This document shows positions 1 to 7,840 of a DNA stretch of 33,460 bases, piece after piece (position 1 is the stretch's first letter; every line of letters begins with the position of its first letter). The stretch covers positions 1 to 33,460 of the forward strand of contig CANGPA010000013.1 of NCBI GenBank assembly GCA_947455645.1. The letters run 5' to 3'. The notes beneath the pieces were generated by a model that searched no databases, was not told the origin of the DNA, and was given only the letters and a program-made list of their open reading frames with translations. The translations under genes and the position numbers were made by a program. This DNA comes from Hyphomicrobiales bacterium. Lineage in GTDB: Bacteria; Pseudomonadota; Alphaproteobacteria; Rhizobiales; Beijerinckiaceae.

Positions 1-129
1 CTGAGCCGGAACGGTCATCGCGCCGAGGCCACCGGTTGCGCCAAGAGCGGCAACACCTGCAGCGCCCTTCAACAGGCTGCGCCGGTCGGTCTTCATGCCG
101 AAGACGTGGTTGTACAGATCAACCTTCAT
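1..129 (-). CDS. Tat-exported protein, N-terminal part (probably a transporter solute-binding protein)
   Basis: Only the first 43 codons are inside the window; the gene runs off the left edge. The ATG is at 127-129 on the minus strand and is preceded by a GGGGAG ribosome-binding site about 11 bases upstream. The N-terminus contains a twin-arginine signal: TDRRSLLKG at residues 14-22, followed by an Ala/Gly-rich hydrophobic stretch, so the product is exported folded. A Tat-type leader of this form is common in alphaproteobacterial ABC solute-binding proteins. A kinase of the ribokinase family lies just upstream on the same strand, which fits a sugar-related binding protein. That assignment is inference, since none of the mature protein is visible. 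A separate promoter at 184-211 suggests strong independent expression, as is usual for binding proteins. Confidence 0.75.
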   Translation of the reverse strand, partial: MKVDLYNHVFGMKTDRRSLLKGAAGVAALGATGGLGAMTVPAQ

Positions 130-183
130 TGAGTTTATCTCCCCATTTTTTGCAGACGTGCTGTTTTCGCTCGCCAGATGGGT

Positions 184-211
184 AAGCTATCGGACCAAGG
201 GGCACTGTCAA
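184..211 (-). promoter_or_regulatory. Sigma70-type promoter for the Tat-exported protein
   Basis: Read on the minus strand there is a perfect -35 TTGACA (206-211), a 16-base spacer and a -10-like TAGCTT (184-189). It lies about 55 bases upstream of the ATG at 129 in the gap after the ribokinase gene. The same -10 variant, TAGCTT, recurs upstream of the ABC importer at 9915-9920. Confidence 0.5.
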
Positions 212-274
212 TGGTCGGGAAAGCCCCAAACAGGTCTACAGTGCAGAAAAGATGGATCCACTGCGTGTAGAGCC

Positions 275-1195
275 TTAGTTATGGGCAGAATCGTCTGTTT
301 CGCGTTCTGATTCCGAGAGCGATACAAAGCGCGCGGCGATGCGGCTTGCTTCTTTCGCTGAGTCGGAAAGGGCGTGGCCCTTCGCAAGGGCGCCCGCGAG
401 CGCGCCGATAAAACAATCGCCTGCACCATGGGTCGAGATCACGGTTACCGGCGTGGCCGCGATGGTGATGGGCGGTTGGCCCTTTTCACCCAAAACCAGC
501 CCGTCGCCGCCCAGCGTGACGATGACATCGCGCCGTGCCTGCCCGAGCGGTTCCAGCGCGCGGACCGCGTCGGCGGGGGTGTGGACCTCGCCGCCGCCCA
601 GCATGCCGGCCTCGACGCGGTTGACGACAAGAAGGTCGACCAACGCATCAAGCGCGGCAGACAGCGGACGCGCCGGGGCGGCGTTGAGGATGACCCGCGC
701 GCCGTTTTCTCGCGCGGCAAGCGCCACGGCGGTGTTGACCGCATCGGGCACTTCATTTTGCAGGATGAGGATGTTCGCACCGCCAAGACGGGTGAAGGCC
801 CGTGCCGCATCCTGCGGATCAAGGGTTAGATTAGAGCCGGAAACGATCACCGCACCATAATCGCCATTGGCTTTGACGATGGCCACGCTCATGCCCGACC
901 CGGCTTGAGGGTCGACGCCCACTTCGCGGCGATCCACCAGAGCGGCATCGAGATGGGTGTTGAGCCTTGAGCCGAAATCATCGCCACCAATGCGGCCGAT
1001 CATGGCGGTGCGCGAGCCGAGTTTGGCGCTCATGACGGCCTGATTGCCGCCTTTTCCGCCGCATTTATAGGCCCAGGCGGTGCCAACGGCAGTTTCGTCG
1101 ACGCGCGGCAGATCGGGCGCATCGACCATAATGTCGAGGTGAAGGCTGCCGCAGACGATGATGTCGAAGGCGGGGGCGGGGGTTTTATCGGTCAT
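275..1195 (-). CDS. PfkB-family carbohydrate kinase, ribokinase-like
   Basis: This 306-residue protein phosphorylates a sugar or nucleoside-type substrate with ATP in the cytoplasm; ribose is the commonest substrate in this branch, but the substrate cannot be read from the sequence. PfkB signature 1 is seen as GGKGGNQA near residue 45. Signature 2 with the catalytic aspartate is STHGAGDCF near residue 257; the usual first Asp of DTxGAGD is Ser here, which the pattern allows. Length matches ribokinases (about 300). The ATG at 1195 is chosen because upstream in-frame starts would lie inside the preceding HDAC-like gene, and the family N-terminus (FDIIVCGSLHLD) follows directly. It starts 28 bases after the HDAC-like stop codon, so the two form an operon. 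Confidence 0.9.
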   Translation of the reverse strand: MTDKTPAPAFDIIVCGSLHLDIMVDAPDLPRVDETAVGTAWAYKCGGKGGNQAVMSAKLGSRTAMIGRIGGDDFGSRLNTHLDAALVDRREVGVDPQAGSGMSVAIVKANGDYGAVIVSGSNLTLDPQDAARAFTRLGGANILILQNEVPDAVNTAVALAARENGARVILNAAPARPLSAALDALVDLLVVNRVEAGMLGGGEVHTPADAVRALEPLGQARRDVIVTLGGDGLVLGEKGQPPITIAATPVTVISTHGAGDCFIGALAGALAKGHALSDSAKEASRIAARFVSLSESERETDDSAHN

Positions 1196-1223
1196 ATGCC
1201 CATCTGTCCCGAGAGCCGAGGGA

Positions 1224-2267
1224 TCAGTCAAGCCGGTCGAGCCATTCGGGCGCGACGCGGGATTTCGGAATGCGCGGGGCTTCGAGCTCCTCAAGGATCA
1301 GCCGCGCCGCGGAGGGCAAGCGGTCGGGGACGGGGTGGGGATCGATCTGCAAGGCGGCCCAGAGGGCAGCCCAATGGCGCACCGCATTCCACGGATTATA
1401 GCCGCCCCCGCCGACAATCATGCTGATGGGCGCCCGTGACAGCGTGGCGAGGAGGGCCGCGCGCAAAGCGGGGATCGAGAGGGCGAGCCCACAGAGCGGA
1501 TCGCCTTTCAGCGCGTCCGCGCCGCTCATGACAAGAATGGCTTCCGGGGCAAAGCGATCCAAGGCGGGTAGGATATGCTCGTCGAGCAAAACGGCGAGGG
1601 CCGGATCATCAAAGCCGGACGGAACTGCGAAATTCAGCGCGGTTGGCGTTGAGTGTTGCCCGCTATTGGGCCAGCGCTTTTGTTCATGCAGCGAAATGCA
1701 CAGCACGCGCGGATCGGATGCGAACGCATCCTCAACACCATCGCCATGATGGGCATCAAAATCGACATAGGCGATGCGGCTCAATCCCCTTTGAAGCCAA
1801 TGAGAGAGAGCAAAAACCGGATCATTGGTGAAACAAAAACCGCTCGCGCGATCAGGCCGCCCATGATGCGTGCCGCCGGCTGTGAAAAAAACGGTACGGC
1901 GTTGAAGGGCAAGCTCAGCTGCAGCCAGCGCATTGCCTACAAGCAAGGCGGTGCGTTCATAAAGGCCCGGATAAAGCGGATTATCGAGCGTGCCGATTTT
2001 GAACGTTTCGCGCAGCATAGTGAGATCGGCACGCGGATCATTGGCGGATTGAAGCGCATCGACATAAGCGGCCGTGTGAAAGCGCAACAGCGTTTCACGC
2101 GAGGCGGCGGTGCCTTCGTGATACTGATCCGGCGCCAGCCAATGCAGAGTCTGAAGCAGATCAATCAGCGCGCCGACGCGGCGAATGGCCAGAGGATGCC
2201 GCCCGGTATGGCGCGGGGTGTGAAAGACAGGATGGCTGACGAGGAGCGGGCTTAAGCCTTGTGTCAT
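1224..2267 (-). CDS. Histone deacetylase-family hydrolase (AcuC / class II HDAC-like)
   Basis: This 347-residue zinc hydrolase of the arginase/deacetylase fold is expected to remove acetyl groups from small acetylated amines or lysines in the cytoplasm. Visible landmarks in order are: the N-terminal HPVFHTPRHTGRHPLA segment; the active-site histidine pair in GGTHHGRPDRASGFC; the zinc ligands in DFDAHHGDGVED; a later Asp ligand in SGADALKGDPL; and the transition-state tyrosine in GGGGYNP. All catalytic positions appear intact. The ATG at 2267 was preferred to the TTG at 2297 because the family N-terminus begins a few residues later; neither has a strong ribosome-binding site. It is the first gene of an HDAC-kinase operon. 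In bacteria such proteins act on polyamines or acetyl-lysine; the substrate here is unknown. Confidence 0.88.
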   Translation of the reverse strand: MTQGLSPLLVSHPVFHTPRHTGRHPLAIRRVGALIDLLQTLHWLAPDQYHEGTAASRETLLRFHTAAYVDALQSANDPRADLTMLRETFKIGTLDNPLYPGLYERTALLVGNALAAAELALQRRTVFFTAGGTHHGRPDRASGFCFTNDPVFALSHWLQRGLSRIAYVDFDAHHGDGVEDAFASDPRVLCISLHEQKRWPNSGQHSTPTALNFAVPSGFDDPALAVLLDEHILPALDRFAPEAILVMSGADALKGDPLCGLALSIPALRAALLATLSRAPISMIVGGGGYNPWNAVRHWAALWAALQIDPHPVPDRLPSAARLILEELEAPRIPKSRVAPEWLDRLD

Positions 2268-2439
2268 TCTATTTTTGTCGTCCGTACGGCAGGCCAATTT
2301 TAATCTGGATCAAGTCGTAAAGAGCGGCGCTGGCCTATGCAAAGGGTTAATTGCCGCGCCATGATCCACAAGGTTAGATCAACAGGGTAAGGCTTCACAT
2401 CAAGACGCCCATTTTTTGGGCGCGGGAGGATGCAATCCG

Positions 2440-3180
2440 ATGCGCTTGGCGCTGATCACGGATGTTCACAGCAATCGCGAGGGTTTCTCCGCGGTGCTTG
2501 ATGATCTTTCGCTGCGCAAGATCGATCGCTTCGTGCTTCTCGGGGATCTGGTAGGTTATGGCCCCGATCCGGAATGGTGCGTGGCCATGGCGCAACGCCT
2601 CGTTGAAGAGGGGGCACTGGCGGTGAAGGGCAATCATGATCACGCGATTGCTACGCCTTCGGTTAATCTCAATGCGCTCGCGCGCGCCGCGATTGATTGG
2701 ACAAGGCCGCGATTGAATGATGCAGCGCGTTTGTTTCTCGCGCAATTGCCGATGACGGTCGAAGCGGCCGATGCGGTCTTTGTGCATGCGAGCCTGCATG
2801 AGCCCGAGACGTGGGATTACATCACGAATGAGCGCCGTGCGGTCGCATCGTTTCGCAAAACGTCGGCGCGGCTGATTGCCTGCGGCCATACGCATCGTCC
2901 CTTGCTGACCAGTCTTGATTCGCGCGGTGCGGTGCATGCCCATGCCGTCACGATGGGCGTGGCTTTGCCTTTGCTGCGATCACGGCGGTGGCTCGCGGTT
3001 GTCGGTTCAGCCGGGCAACCGCGCGATGGCAATCCGCGTGCGGGCTATGCGATTTACGATCAGAGCAAACGCGAATTCGAATTTCGCCGCGTGCCTTATG
3101 ATGTGGGCACGACAATGACAAAAATGCGCGACTTTGGATTGCCCGAACCTCTCGCCGCACGGTTGATGAAAGGCATTTGA
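2440..3180 (+). CDS. Calcineurin-like metallophosphoesterase
   Basis: This 246-residue two-metal phosphoesterase has every core motif: DVH at residues 8-10, GDLVGYGPD starting at residue 35, GNHDH at 64-68, a HASLHEPE segment, and GHTHRP in the C-terminal third. The arrangement matches the YfcE/MJ0936-type single-domain phosphodiesterases. ATG 2440 is supported by the ribosome-binding site GGGAGGA at 2424-2430, nine bases upstream. The stop is only six bases before the kinase gene, so the two are co-transcribed and probably translationally coupled. That pairing suggests, without proving, that it counteracts the kinase as a protein phosphatase or handles a nucleotide linked to stress signalling. 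A general phosphodiesterase role is the alternative. Confidence 0.9.
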   Translation: MRLALITDVHSNREGFSAVLDDLSLRKIDRFVLLGDLVGYGPDPEWCVAMAQRLVEEGALAVKGNHDHAIATPSVNLNALARAAIDWTRPRLNDAARLFLAQLPMTVEAADAVFVHASLHEPETWDYITNERRAVASFRKTSARLIACGHTHRPLLTSLDSRGAVHAHAVTMGVALPLLRSRRWLAVVGSAGQPRDGNPRAGYAIYDQSKREFEFRRVPYDVGTTMTKMRDFGLPEPLAARLMKGI

Positions 3181-3186
3181 CCAAAG

Positions 3187-4632
3187 ATGAAACTTAAACC
3201 CTATACCGGTCTTGAGATTGACGGATTTATCTTGGGCGACCGCCTGCATAAAGGCGGCTTTGCAACAATTTGGGATGTCACGCATCCGGACCATACGCTG
3301 CCGATGGTGATGAAAGTACCAAGCATTACCGACGGCTTTGACGGGCCAACGATTGTTGGCTTTGAAGTTGAGCAAATGATCATGCCGCGTCTGAGCGGTC
3401 CGCATGTGCCAAAAATAATTGCCATCGGTGATTTTGCGGTGATGCCCTATCTTGTTTGCGAACGCATTGCGGGCACGCCCTTATCCAATCGTTTTTTGGC
3501 AACGCCCGTTGCGCTTGATGAAGCGGTGTTGCTCGCAACACGTATGGCCAAGGCCGTGCATGATCTCCATCGGCAACATGTTGTGCATCTTGATTTGAAG
3601 CCCGAAAATTTTCTCGAAAAAGCCGATGGTCATTTGGTGGTGATTGATTTCGGATTATCGCGCCATGATCAATTGCCCGATCTTCTGGCGGAGGAATTTG
3701 AAATTCCGATGGGGACCTATCCCTATATTGCGCCGGAGCAAGTGTTGCATCAGCGCGATGATTTGCGCAGCGACGTCTTTGCCCTGGGCGCCATGCTCTA
3801 TGAATTGGTGACCGGTAAACCACCTTTCGGAAAACCAGAACGGCTTGCCGATGTGAAGCCGCGTTTGTGGCAACGCCCCAAACCGCCCCGCACGCTGATC
3901 GAGGAGTGTCCGGAATGGTTACAGGAAATTATTTTACGCGCGCTTGAGACGGACCCAAAGGACCGCTATCAATCGGCGGCGCAATTTCTGTTTGATTTAA
4001 GACATCCGGACCAAGTGACGCTCACAGAGCGTGCGCAGCGTTTAACCGATGATGCGCTTTCTCTGCGTGTGAAACGATGGTGGCGCGGCCGCTCATTGGA
4101 GCGTTTTGACACACCGCCCGCAATGACGGCGCAAATCGAAAAAGCACCGATCATTATGGTTGCTGTTGATCTATCTCCCGATATGGAGGCGCTGGCGGAT
4201 CGCTTATTGTTGTCGGCGCGCCGCATGTTGATCATTCAACCCGATGCGCGGATTGCTTGCACCAATGTGGTGAAAACAAAACGCGTGGGCCTTGATTCGG
4301 CGCTTGATGCCGATGGCAATCACATTCATGTGGCGCGCCTTGTCGCGTTACGAGATTGGGCATCGCGGCTTGATTTGCCGGAAGAGCGCATGACTTGTGC
4401 GGTTCTTGAAGGTCCAGATCCAGCGGCCGTGCTTGTTGATTACGCGCGTCACAATCATGTTGATCATATCTTGATTGGCGCGCGGGGCTCGTCATCCGCG
4501 CGGCGCTTTTTGGGATCCGTTTCCAGTCAAGTGGTTGCCGAAGCGCCTTGCAGTGTGAGTGTGATCCGCTTACCGCAGGCGGATCACAATGCGGTGACCG
4601 AAACAGAAATTGAGGCTGGAGGAATGATCTAA
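3187..4632 (+). CDS. Ser/Thr protein kinase fused to a universal stress (UspA) domain
   Basis: The protein has 481 residues. Residues about 12-280 form a Hanks-type kinase: a glycine loop reading HKGGFATIW (21-29), the ATP-binding lysine K43 in MKVP, the catalytic loop HLDLKPEN (134-141, catalytic D136), DFG at 154-156 and IAPEQ shortly after. The catalytic loop has Leu instead of Arg (HLD, not HRD), so activation-loop phosphorylation may not be needed. Residues about 318-470 form a UspA domain ending in GARGSSSARRFLGSVSSQV, the nucleotide-binding signature with a spacer one residue shorter than the textbook G-9x-G. No transmembrane segment is seen, so this is a soluble kinase that may sense ATP through its Usp half. 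It sits six bases behind a metallophosphoesterase gene. Confidence 0.92.
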   Translation: MKLKPYTGLEIDGFILGDRLHKGGFATIWDVTHPDHTLPMVMKVPSITDGFDGPTIVGFEVEQMIMPRLSGPHVPKIIAIGDFAVMPYLVCERIAGTPLSNRFLATPVALDEAVLLATRMAKAVHDLHRQHVVHLDLKPENFLEKADGHLVVIDFGLSRHDQLPDLLAEEFEIPMGTYPYIAPEQVLHQRDDLRSDVFALGAMLYELVTGKPPFGKPERLADVKPRLWQRPKPPRTLIEECPEWLQEIILRALETDPKDRYQSAAQFLFDLRHPDQVTLTERAQRLTDDALSLRVKRWWRGRSLERFDTPPAMTAQIEKAPIIMVAVDLSPDMEALADRLLLSARRMLIIQPDARIACTNVVKTKRVGLDSALDADGNHIHVARLVALRDWASRLDLPEERMTCAVLEGPDPAAVLVDYARHNHVDHILIGARGSSSARRFLGSVSSQVVAEAPCSVSVIRLPQADHNAVTETEIEAGGMI

Positions 4633-4664
4633 TTTAGAGCAATGATATAATTTATTTGTGATTT

Positions 4665-5552
4665 TTATGACGCTACCGGCAGAGGATCAAAATCCTGCCA
4701 TTGCGTTGATGACGGCGCGCGCGGCGGACGTGCCGTTGATTGTTCTTCGAGTGCATAGGTTGTGTCACGCAAGAACTGCGTGAGTGCGCTGCGATCATTA
4801 AAGCGTGCGATCGTTTGTGGCGTGATGGGCGCTCCAATCGAAATGTTTAGAGATGTTCCGATGCGATCACGCACTTCTTTGAAGATCAGAGCCAAACGCA
4901 AGGTTGAACTGATGTGACTTGCGATTTGGAACAAACGACTGTTTTGTCCTTGAAAAAATACAGGCACAACGGTGGCCTGCGCGCGTTGAATGAGTTGTGC
5001 CGTGAATGGTTGCCAAGGCCAATCAATCGCCGGTGTACGGCCCAATTTATCGGGCGAAGTTGAAATAGCACCCGCGGGAAACACAACAATCGCGCCGCCC
5101 TGATCAAGATGCGTACGCGCGGCTTTGCGCGTTTCGAGATTGGCAGCGAGCGCTTCTTCGGTGCCGGAAAAATCAACCGGAAGCAGATAGGGGCGAGCCT
5201 CAGGCGCGCGCAGCAAAGCGGCATGGGTGAGGACCAGAAAATCCTTGCGCACTTTCTCCATCAGCCAGCAAATCGCGATGCCATCGAGCACGCCATAAGG
5301 ATGATTGGCAACGATCACCAGCGGGCCTGTTTTCGGAATGGCCTCGAGCGCTTGGTGATCGAGTTCGATTGTAAGGTCGAGCAGGCGAACGGCCGCTTGC
5401 CAGAAGCTCTCATCCGCAACCGGATGGCGCTGATTCTGCTCATAGAGTTTTTTGAGCGCCGGCTGCCCTGTCACTTGTTCCACAAGACGAATGGCAAGTT
5501 GCTGAACAAGCGGTTGAGTCGGTTCGGAATAAGAGAAGCGTGACTGGTTCAT
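4665..5552 (-). CDS. 1-acyl-glycerol-3-phosphate acyltransferase-like (PlsC superfamily)
   Basis: This 295-residue acyltransferase has the active-site block NHPYGVLDGI, the N-H-P-x-G-x-x-D-G variant found in the lysophospholipid/ornithine-lipid (hemolysin-like) branch of the PlsC superfamily rather than the classical H-x4-D form. A second block, VFPAGAISTSPDKLG, corresponds to the substrate-binding FPEG-type motif. The likely reaction is transfer of an acyl chain to a lysolipid at the inner membrane; the exact acceptor is not readable. ATG 5552 is chosen because GAGAGGGG precedes it at good spacing and the family-like sequence starts there; in-frame sequence upstream runs through the leader hairpins. 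It converges with the kinase gene, leaving a 32-base gap. There is no OlsB/GNAT partner in the window. Confidence 0.82.
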   Translation of the reverse strand: MNQSRFSYSEPTQPLVQQLAIRLVEQVTGQPALKKLYEQNQRHPVADESFWQAAVRLLDLTIELDHQALEAIPKTGPLVIVANHPYGVLDGIAICWLMEKVRKDFLVLTHAALLRAPEARPYLLPVDFSGTEEALAANLETRKAARTHLDQGGAIVVFPAGAISTSPDKLGRTPAIDWPWQPFTAQLIQRAQATVVPVFFQGQNSRLFQIASHISSTLRLALIFKEVRDRIGTSLNISIGAPITPQTIARFNDRSALTQFLRDTTYALEEQSTARPPRAPSSTQWQDFDPLPVAS

Positions 5553-5563
5553 GACACCCCTCT

Positions 5564-5577
5564 CATCGATTTCGATG
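5564..5577. promoter_or_regulatory. Perfect 14-bp palindrome in the acyltransferase leader
   Basis: CATCGATTTCGATG is a palindrome with a 2-base centre, about 12 bases upstream of the acyltransferase start codon and partly adjoining its ribosome-binding site. It could be an operator for a dimeric repressor or a small mRNA hairpin; no known regulator site is recognised. Confidence 0.35.
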
Positions 5578-5600
5578 ACAGGATGATGACAAAATGCGGC

Positions 5601-5631
5601 TGGTCGGTGCCCGATGTTTTGGGACCGACCA
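5601..5631 (-). promoter_or_regulatory. Long leader hairpin upstream of the acyltransferase gene
   Basis: TGGTCGGT (5601-5608) pairs with ACCGACCA (5624-5631), continued by CCC (5610-5612) with GGG (5621-5623). This gives an 11-bp stem with one bulged base and an 8-base loop. It lies 50-80 bases upstream of the acyltransferase ATG, just beyond the xsc terminator. On the minus strand no clean U-run follows, so it is more likely a leader structure or operator than a second terminator. Confidence 0.4.
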
Positions 5632-5637
5632 ATAGTC

Positions 5638-5668
5638 AAAAGAAAACCCCGGATCTTTCGATCCGGGG
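5638..5668 (-). terminator. Rho-independent terminator of xsc
   Basis: CCCCGGATC (5647-5655) and GATCCGGGG (5660-5668) form a perfect 9-bp stem with a 4-base loop. On the minus strand this is followed by TTTTCTTTT (5638-5646). It lies 41 bases after the xsc stop codon and separates xsc from the acyltransferase gene. Confidence 0.92.
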
Positions 5669-5709
5669 TATTAGAATTTATGGGATGATTTTTGGATCGC
5701 CCTAACAGT

Positions 5710-7488
5710 TTAACCCAAATGTTGCGGCCGCATATCGCTGGCGCTGATGCCGGCCACGGCAACCGGCTTTTTCATCGCGTCGCGACGGAACGGTTCGCCA
5801 AGCTCCTGATTGATCATGGCTTCGATCAAGGTGGTCTTGCCATGGTTCATCTGGTCGTCGATGGCTTTGGCAAGTGCATCGCGCAGCTCGTCTTGCGTAC
5901 GGGCTTTCACGCCCTGCAAGCCGCAGGCTTTGGCGATTTCGGCATAAGACACATCGGTGTCGAGCTCGGTGCCGATGAAATTGTCATCATACCAGAGTGT
6001 CGAATTGCGCTTTTCCGCACCCCATTGATAATTGCGGAACACAACCATGGTGATTGGCGGCCATTCCTTGCGGCCAATGGCGGTGAGTTCCGTAACCGCA
6101 ATGCCGAAGGCACCGTCACCGGCAAAGCCGACGACTGGCACATCGCGTTGTGCAATCTTGGCGCCGATGATTGAAGGCAAACCGTAACCGCATGGGCCAA
6201 ACAGGCCCGGGGCGAGATATTTGCGGCCTTCCTCAAAGGTTGGATAGGCATTGCCGATGGCGCAATTATTGCCGATGTCGGACGAGATGATCGCGTTTTT
6301 CGGCAGCGCGGATTGAATCGCACGCCATGCCATGCGCGGGCTCATCCAATCGGGCTTGGCCTTGCGCGCGCGCTGGTTCCAAGTTGTGCCCGGATCGTCA
6401 TCTTCGTGATCCATCGACGAGAGCTGCTGCGCCCAACGCGATTTGGTGGTGGAGATGAGATTTTTGCGCTCTTCACGACCGGCATTGCCCGCAGCGGCGG
6501 CGAGTTTGCCCAAAATCGATTCGGCCACTTGTTTGGCGTCGCCAATGATTCCCACCGTGACTTTTTTGGTGAGCCCGATGCGGCTTGGGTTGATATCGAC
6601 CTGAATGATCTTGGCTTGTTTGGGCCAGTAATCGAGGCCGTAGCCCGGAAGCGTCGAGAAGGGGTTCAAGCGGGTGCCGAGTGCCAACACGACATCGGCT
6701 TGCTGGATGAGCTCCATCGCCGCTTTCGACCCATTATAGCCCAGCGGACCCGCAAAAAGACGATGCGAACCGGGGAACGCATCATTGTGCTGATAGCCAA
6801 CGCAGACCGGTGCATCGAGACGCTCAGCCAGCGCCATGGAGGCAGGGATCGCGCCGCCGATGACCACGCCCGCTCCATTGAGGATGACCGGGAATTTGGC
6901 CTCGGAGAGCAGCTTCGCCGCTTCCGCAATCGCATCCGCGCCGCCGGAGGGGCGTTCGAACTCAACCGGAACAGCGAGATCGATATCGACCACTTGGGTC
7001 CAGATATCGCGCGGGATGTTGATCTGTGCCGGTGCCGAGAGGCGCTTGGCGTTCATGATCACGCGGTTCAGGGTTTCGGAAATACGGACGGGATCGCGCA
7101 CTTCTTCCTGATAGCAGACCATATCTTTGAACAGCGCCATCTGCTCGACTTCCTGGAAGCCGCCGAGACCGATGGTGCGGTTGGCCGCTTGCGGCGTGAT
7201 CAGTAAGAGCGGGGTATGGTTCCAATAGGCGGTTTTGACGGCGGTGACGAAATTGGTGATGCCGGGACCGTTTTGCGCGATCATCATGCACATTTTGCCA
7301 GAGGCGCGGGTGTAACCATCGGCCATCATGCCGCCGGAGCCTTCATGCGCGCAGTCCCAAAAATTGATTCCTGCTTTCGGAAACAGGTCCGAAATCGGCA
7401 TGAAGGCCGAGCCGATAATGCCAAAAGCATTGTCGATGCCGTGCATCTGGAGCGTTTTGACGAAGGCTTCTTCGGTTGTCATTTTCAT
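5710..7488 (-). CDS. xsc: Sulfoacetaldehyde acetyltransferase
   Basis: This 592-residue thiamine-diphosphate enzyme converts sulfoacetaldehyde plus phosphate to acetyl phosphate and sulfite, the desulfonating step in degradation of taurine, isethionate and related C2 sulfonates. The acetolactate-synthase-like fold is clear: the cofactor-activating glutamate E49 in DCAHEGSGGMMADGY, a central nucleotide-binding-like domain, and the ThDP/Mg motif starting at AGDGAFG with FRNYQWGAEKRNS after it. Length equals the usual 590-600, and the N-terminal MTTEEAFVKTLQMHGI and PGITNFVTAVKTAYWNHTP segments are characteristic of Xsc rather than of acetolactate synthase or oxalyl-CoA decarboxylase. ATG 7488 follows AAGGGAG at 8-9 bases. 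No pta, taurine transporter, transaminase or TauR-like gene is in the window, so upstream and downstream steps must be encoded elsewhere. Confidence 0.95.
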   Translation of the reverse strand: MKMTTEEAFVKTLQMHGIDNAFGIIGSAFMPISDLFPKAGINFWDCAHEGSGGMMADGYTRASGKMCMMIAQNGPGITNFVTAVKTAYWNHTPLLLITPQAANRTIGLGGFQEVEQMALFKDMVCYQEEVRDPVRISETLNRVIMNAKRLSAPAQINIPRDIWTQVVDIDLAVPVEFERPSGGADAIAEAAKLLSEAKFPVILNGAGVVIGGAIPASMALAERLDAPVCVGYQHNDAFPGSHRLFAGPLGYNGSKAAMELIQQADVVLALGTRLNPFSTLPGYGLDYWPKQAKIIQVDINPSRIGLTKKVTVGIIGDAKQVAESILGKLAAAAGNAGREERKNLISTTKSRWAQQLSSMDHEDDDPGTTWNQRARKAKPDWMSPRMAWRAIQSALPKNAIISSDIGNNCAIGNAYPTFEEGRKYLAPGLFGPCGYGLPSIIGAKIAQRDVPVVGFAGDGAFGIAVTELTAIGRKEWPPITMVVFRNYQWGAEKRNSTLWYDDNFIGTELDTDVSYAEIAKACGLQGVKARTQDELRDALAKAIDDQMNHGKTTLIEAMINQELGEPFRRDAMKKPVAVAGISASDMRPQHLG

Positions 7489-7840
7489 GGTTACGGGCTC
7501 CCTTGGGTCTGATTGCGCCCGGCTTTCGGGCTCTCTTCGTCCGCATTTAGCGGGTGGATGTGCCAGAGGTTTAGGACCACTTGGCAGGGCTTGTGAAGTC
7601 CACTTGGTCCAAGTTCGGGCATTTTTTAGAGCTTGCGGGAGAAGGGCTGCCCGAAAGAATGCTTTACTTTGTGCATCGCACCGTGCGAAGGACAGTCCTA
7701 GCGTCGGTTTTCGACAATTCTACGATGCGTGAAGCATCTCCTTGAGGCTTGATCGAGCCGTTTGGACATGCCCGTCCGTCGACCGCCAGAACTTCGCGTT
7801 CTGAACTTTCCTGACATCCCTTTCACGCCGGGGGCGTCGC
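7489..7840. other. Divergent regulatory region between xsc and the DEAD-box helicase gene
   Basis: This is 352 bases without a convincing gene. It holds two exact direct copies of CCACTTGG (7577-7584 and 7600-7607; CCAAGTGG towards xsc), 23 bases apart and about 90-120 bases upstream of xsc. It also holds an 8-bp inverted repeat TTCGGGCA/TGCCCGAA (7614-7621 and 7648-7655), a short palindrome TCGCAC-C-GTGCGA (7677-7689), and a 6-bp hairpin CAGAAC/GTTCTG (7787-7803) in the helicase leader. The paired repeats are candidate activator sites for xsc. Short open frames here overlap these structures and look like chance. Confidence 0.5.

Noticed and set aside
339-860. Plus-strand open frame opposite the ribokinase-like gene
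   Set aside because: Antisense frame in GC-rich coding DNA; Ala/Ser/Arg-biased composition without motifs, while the minus strand encodes a clear PfkB kinase.
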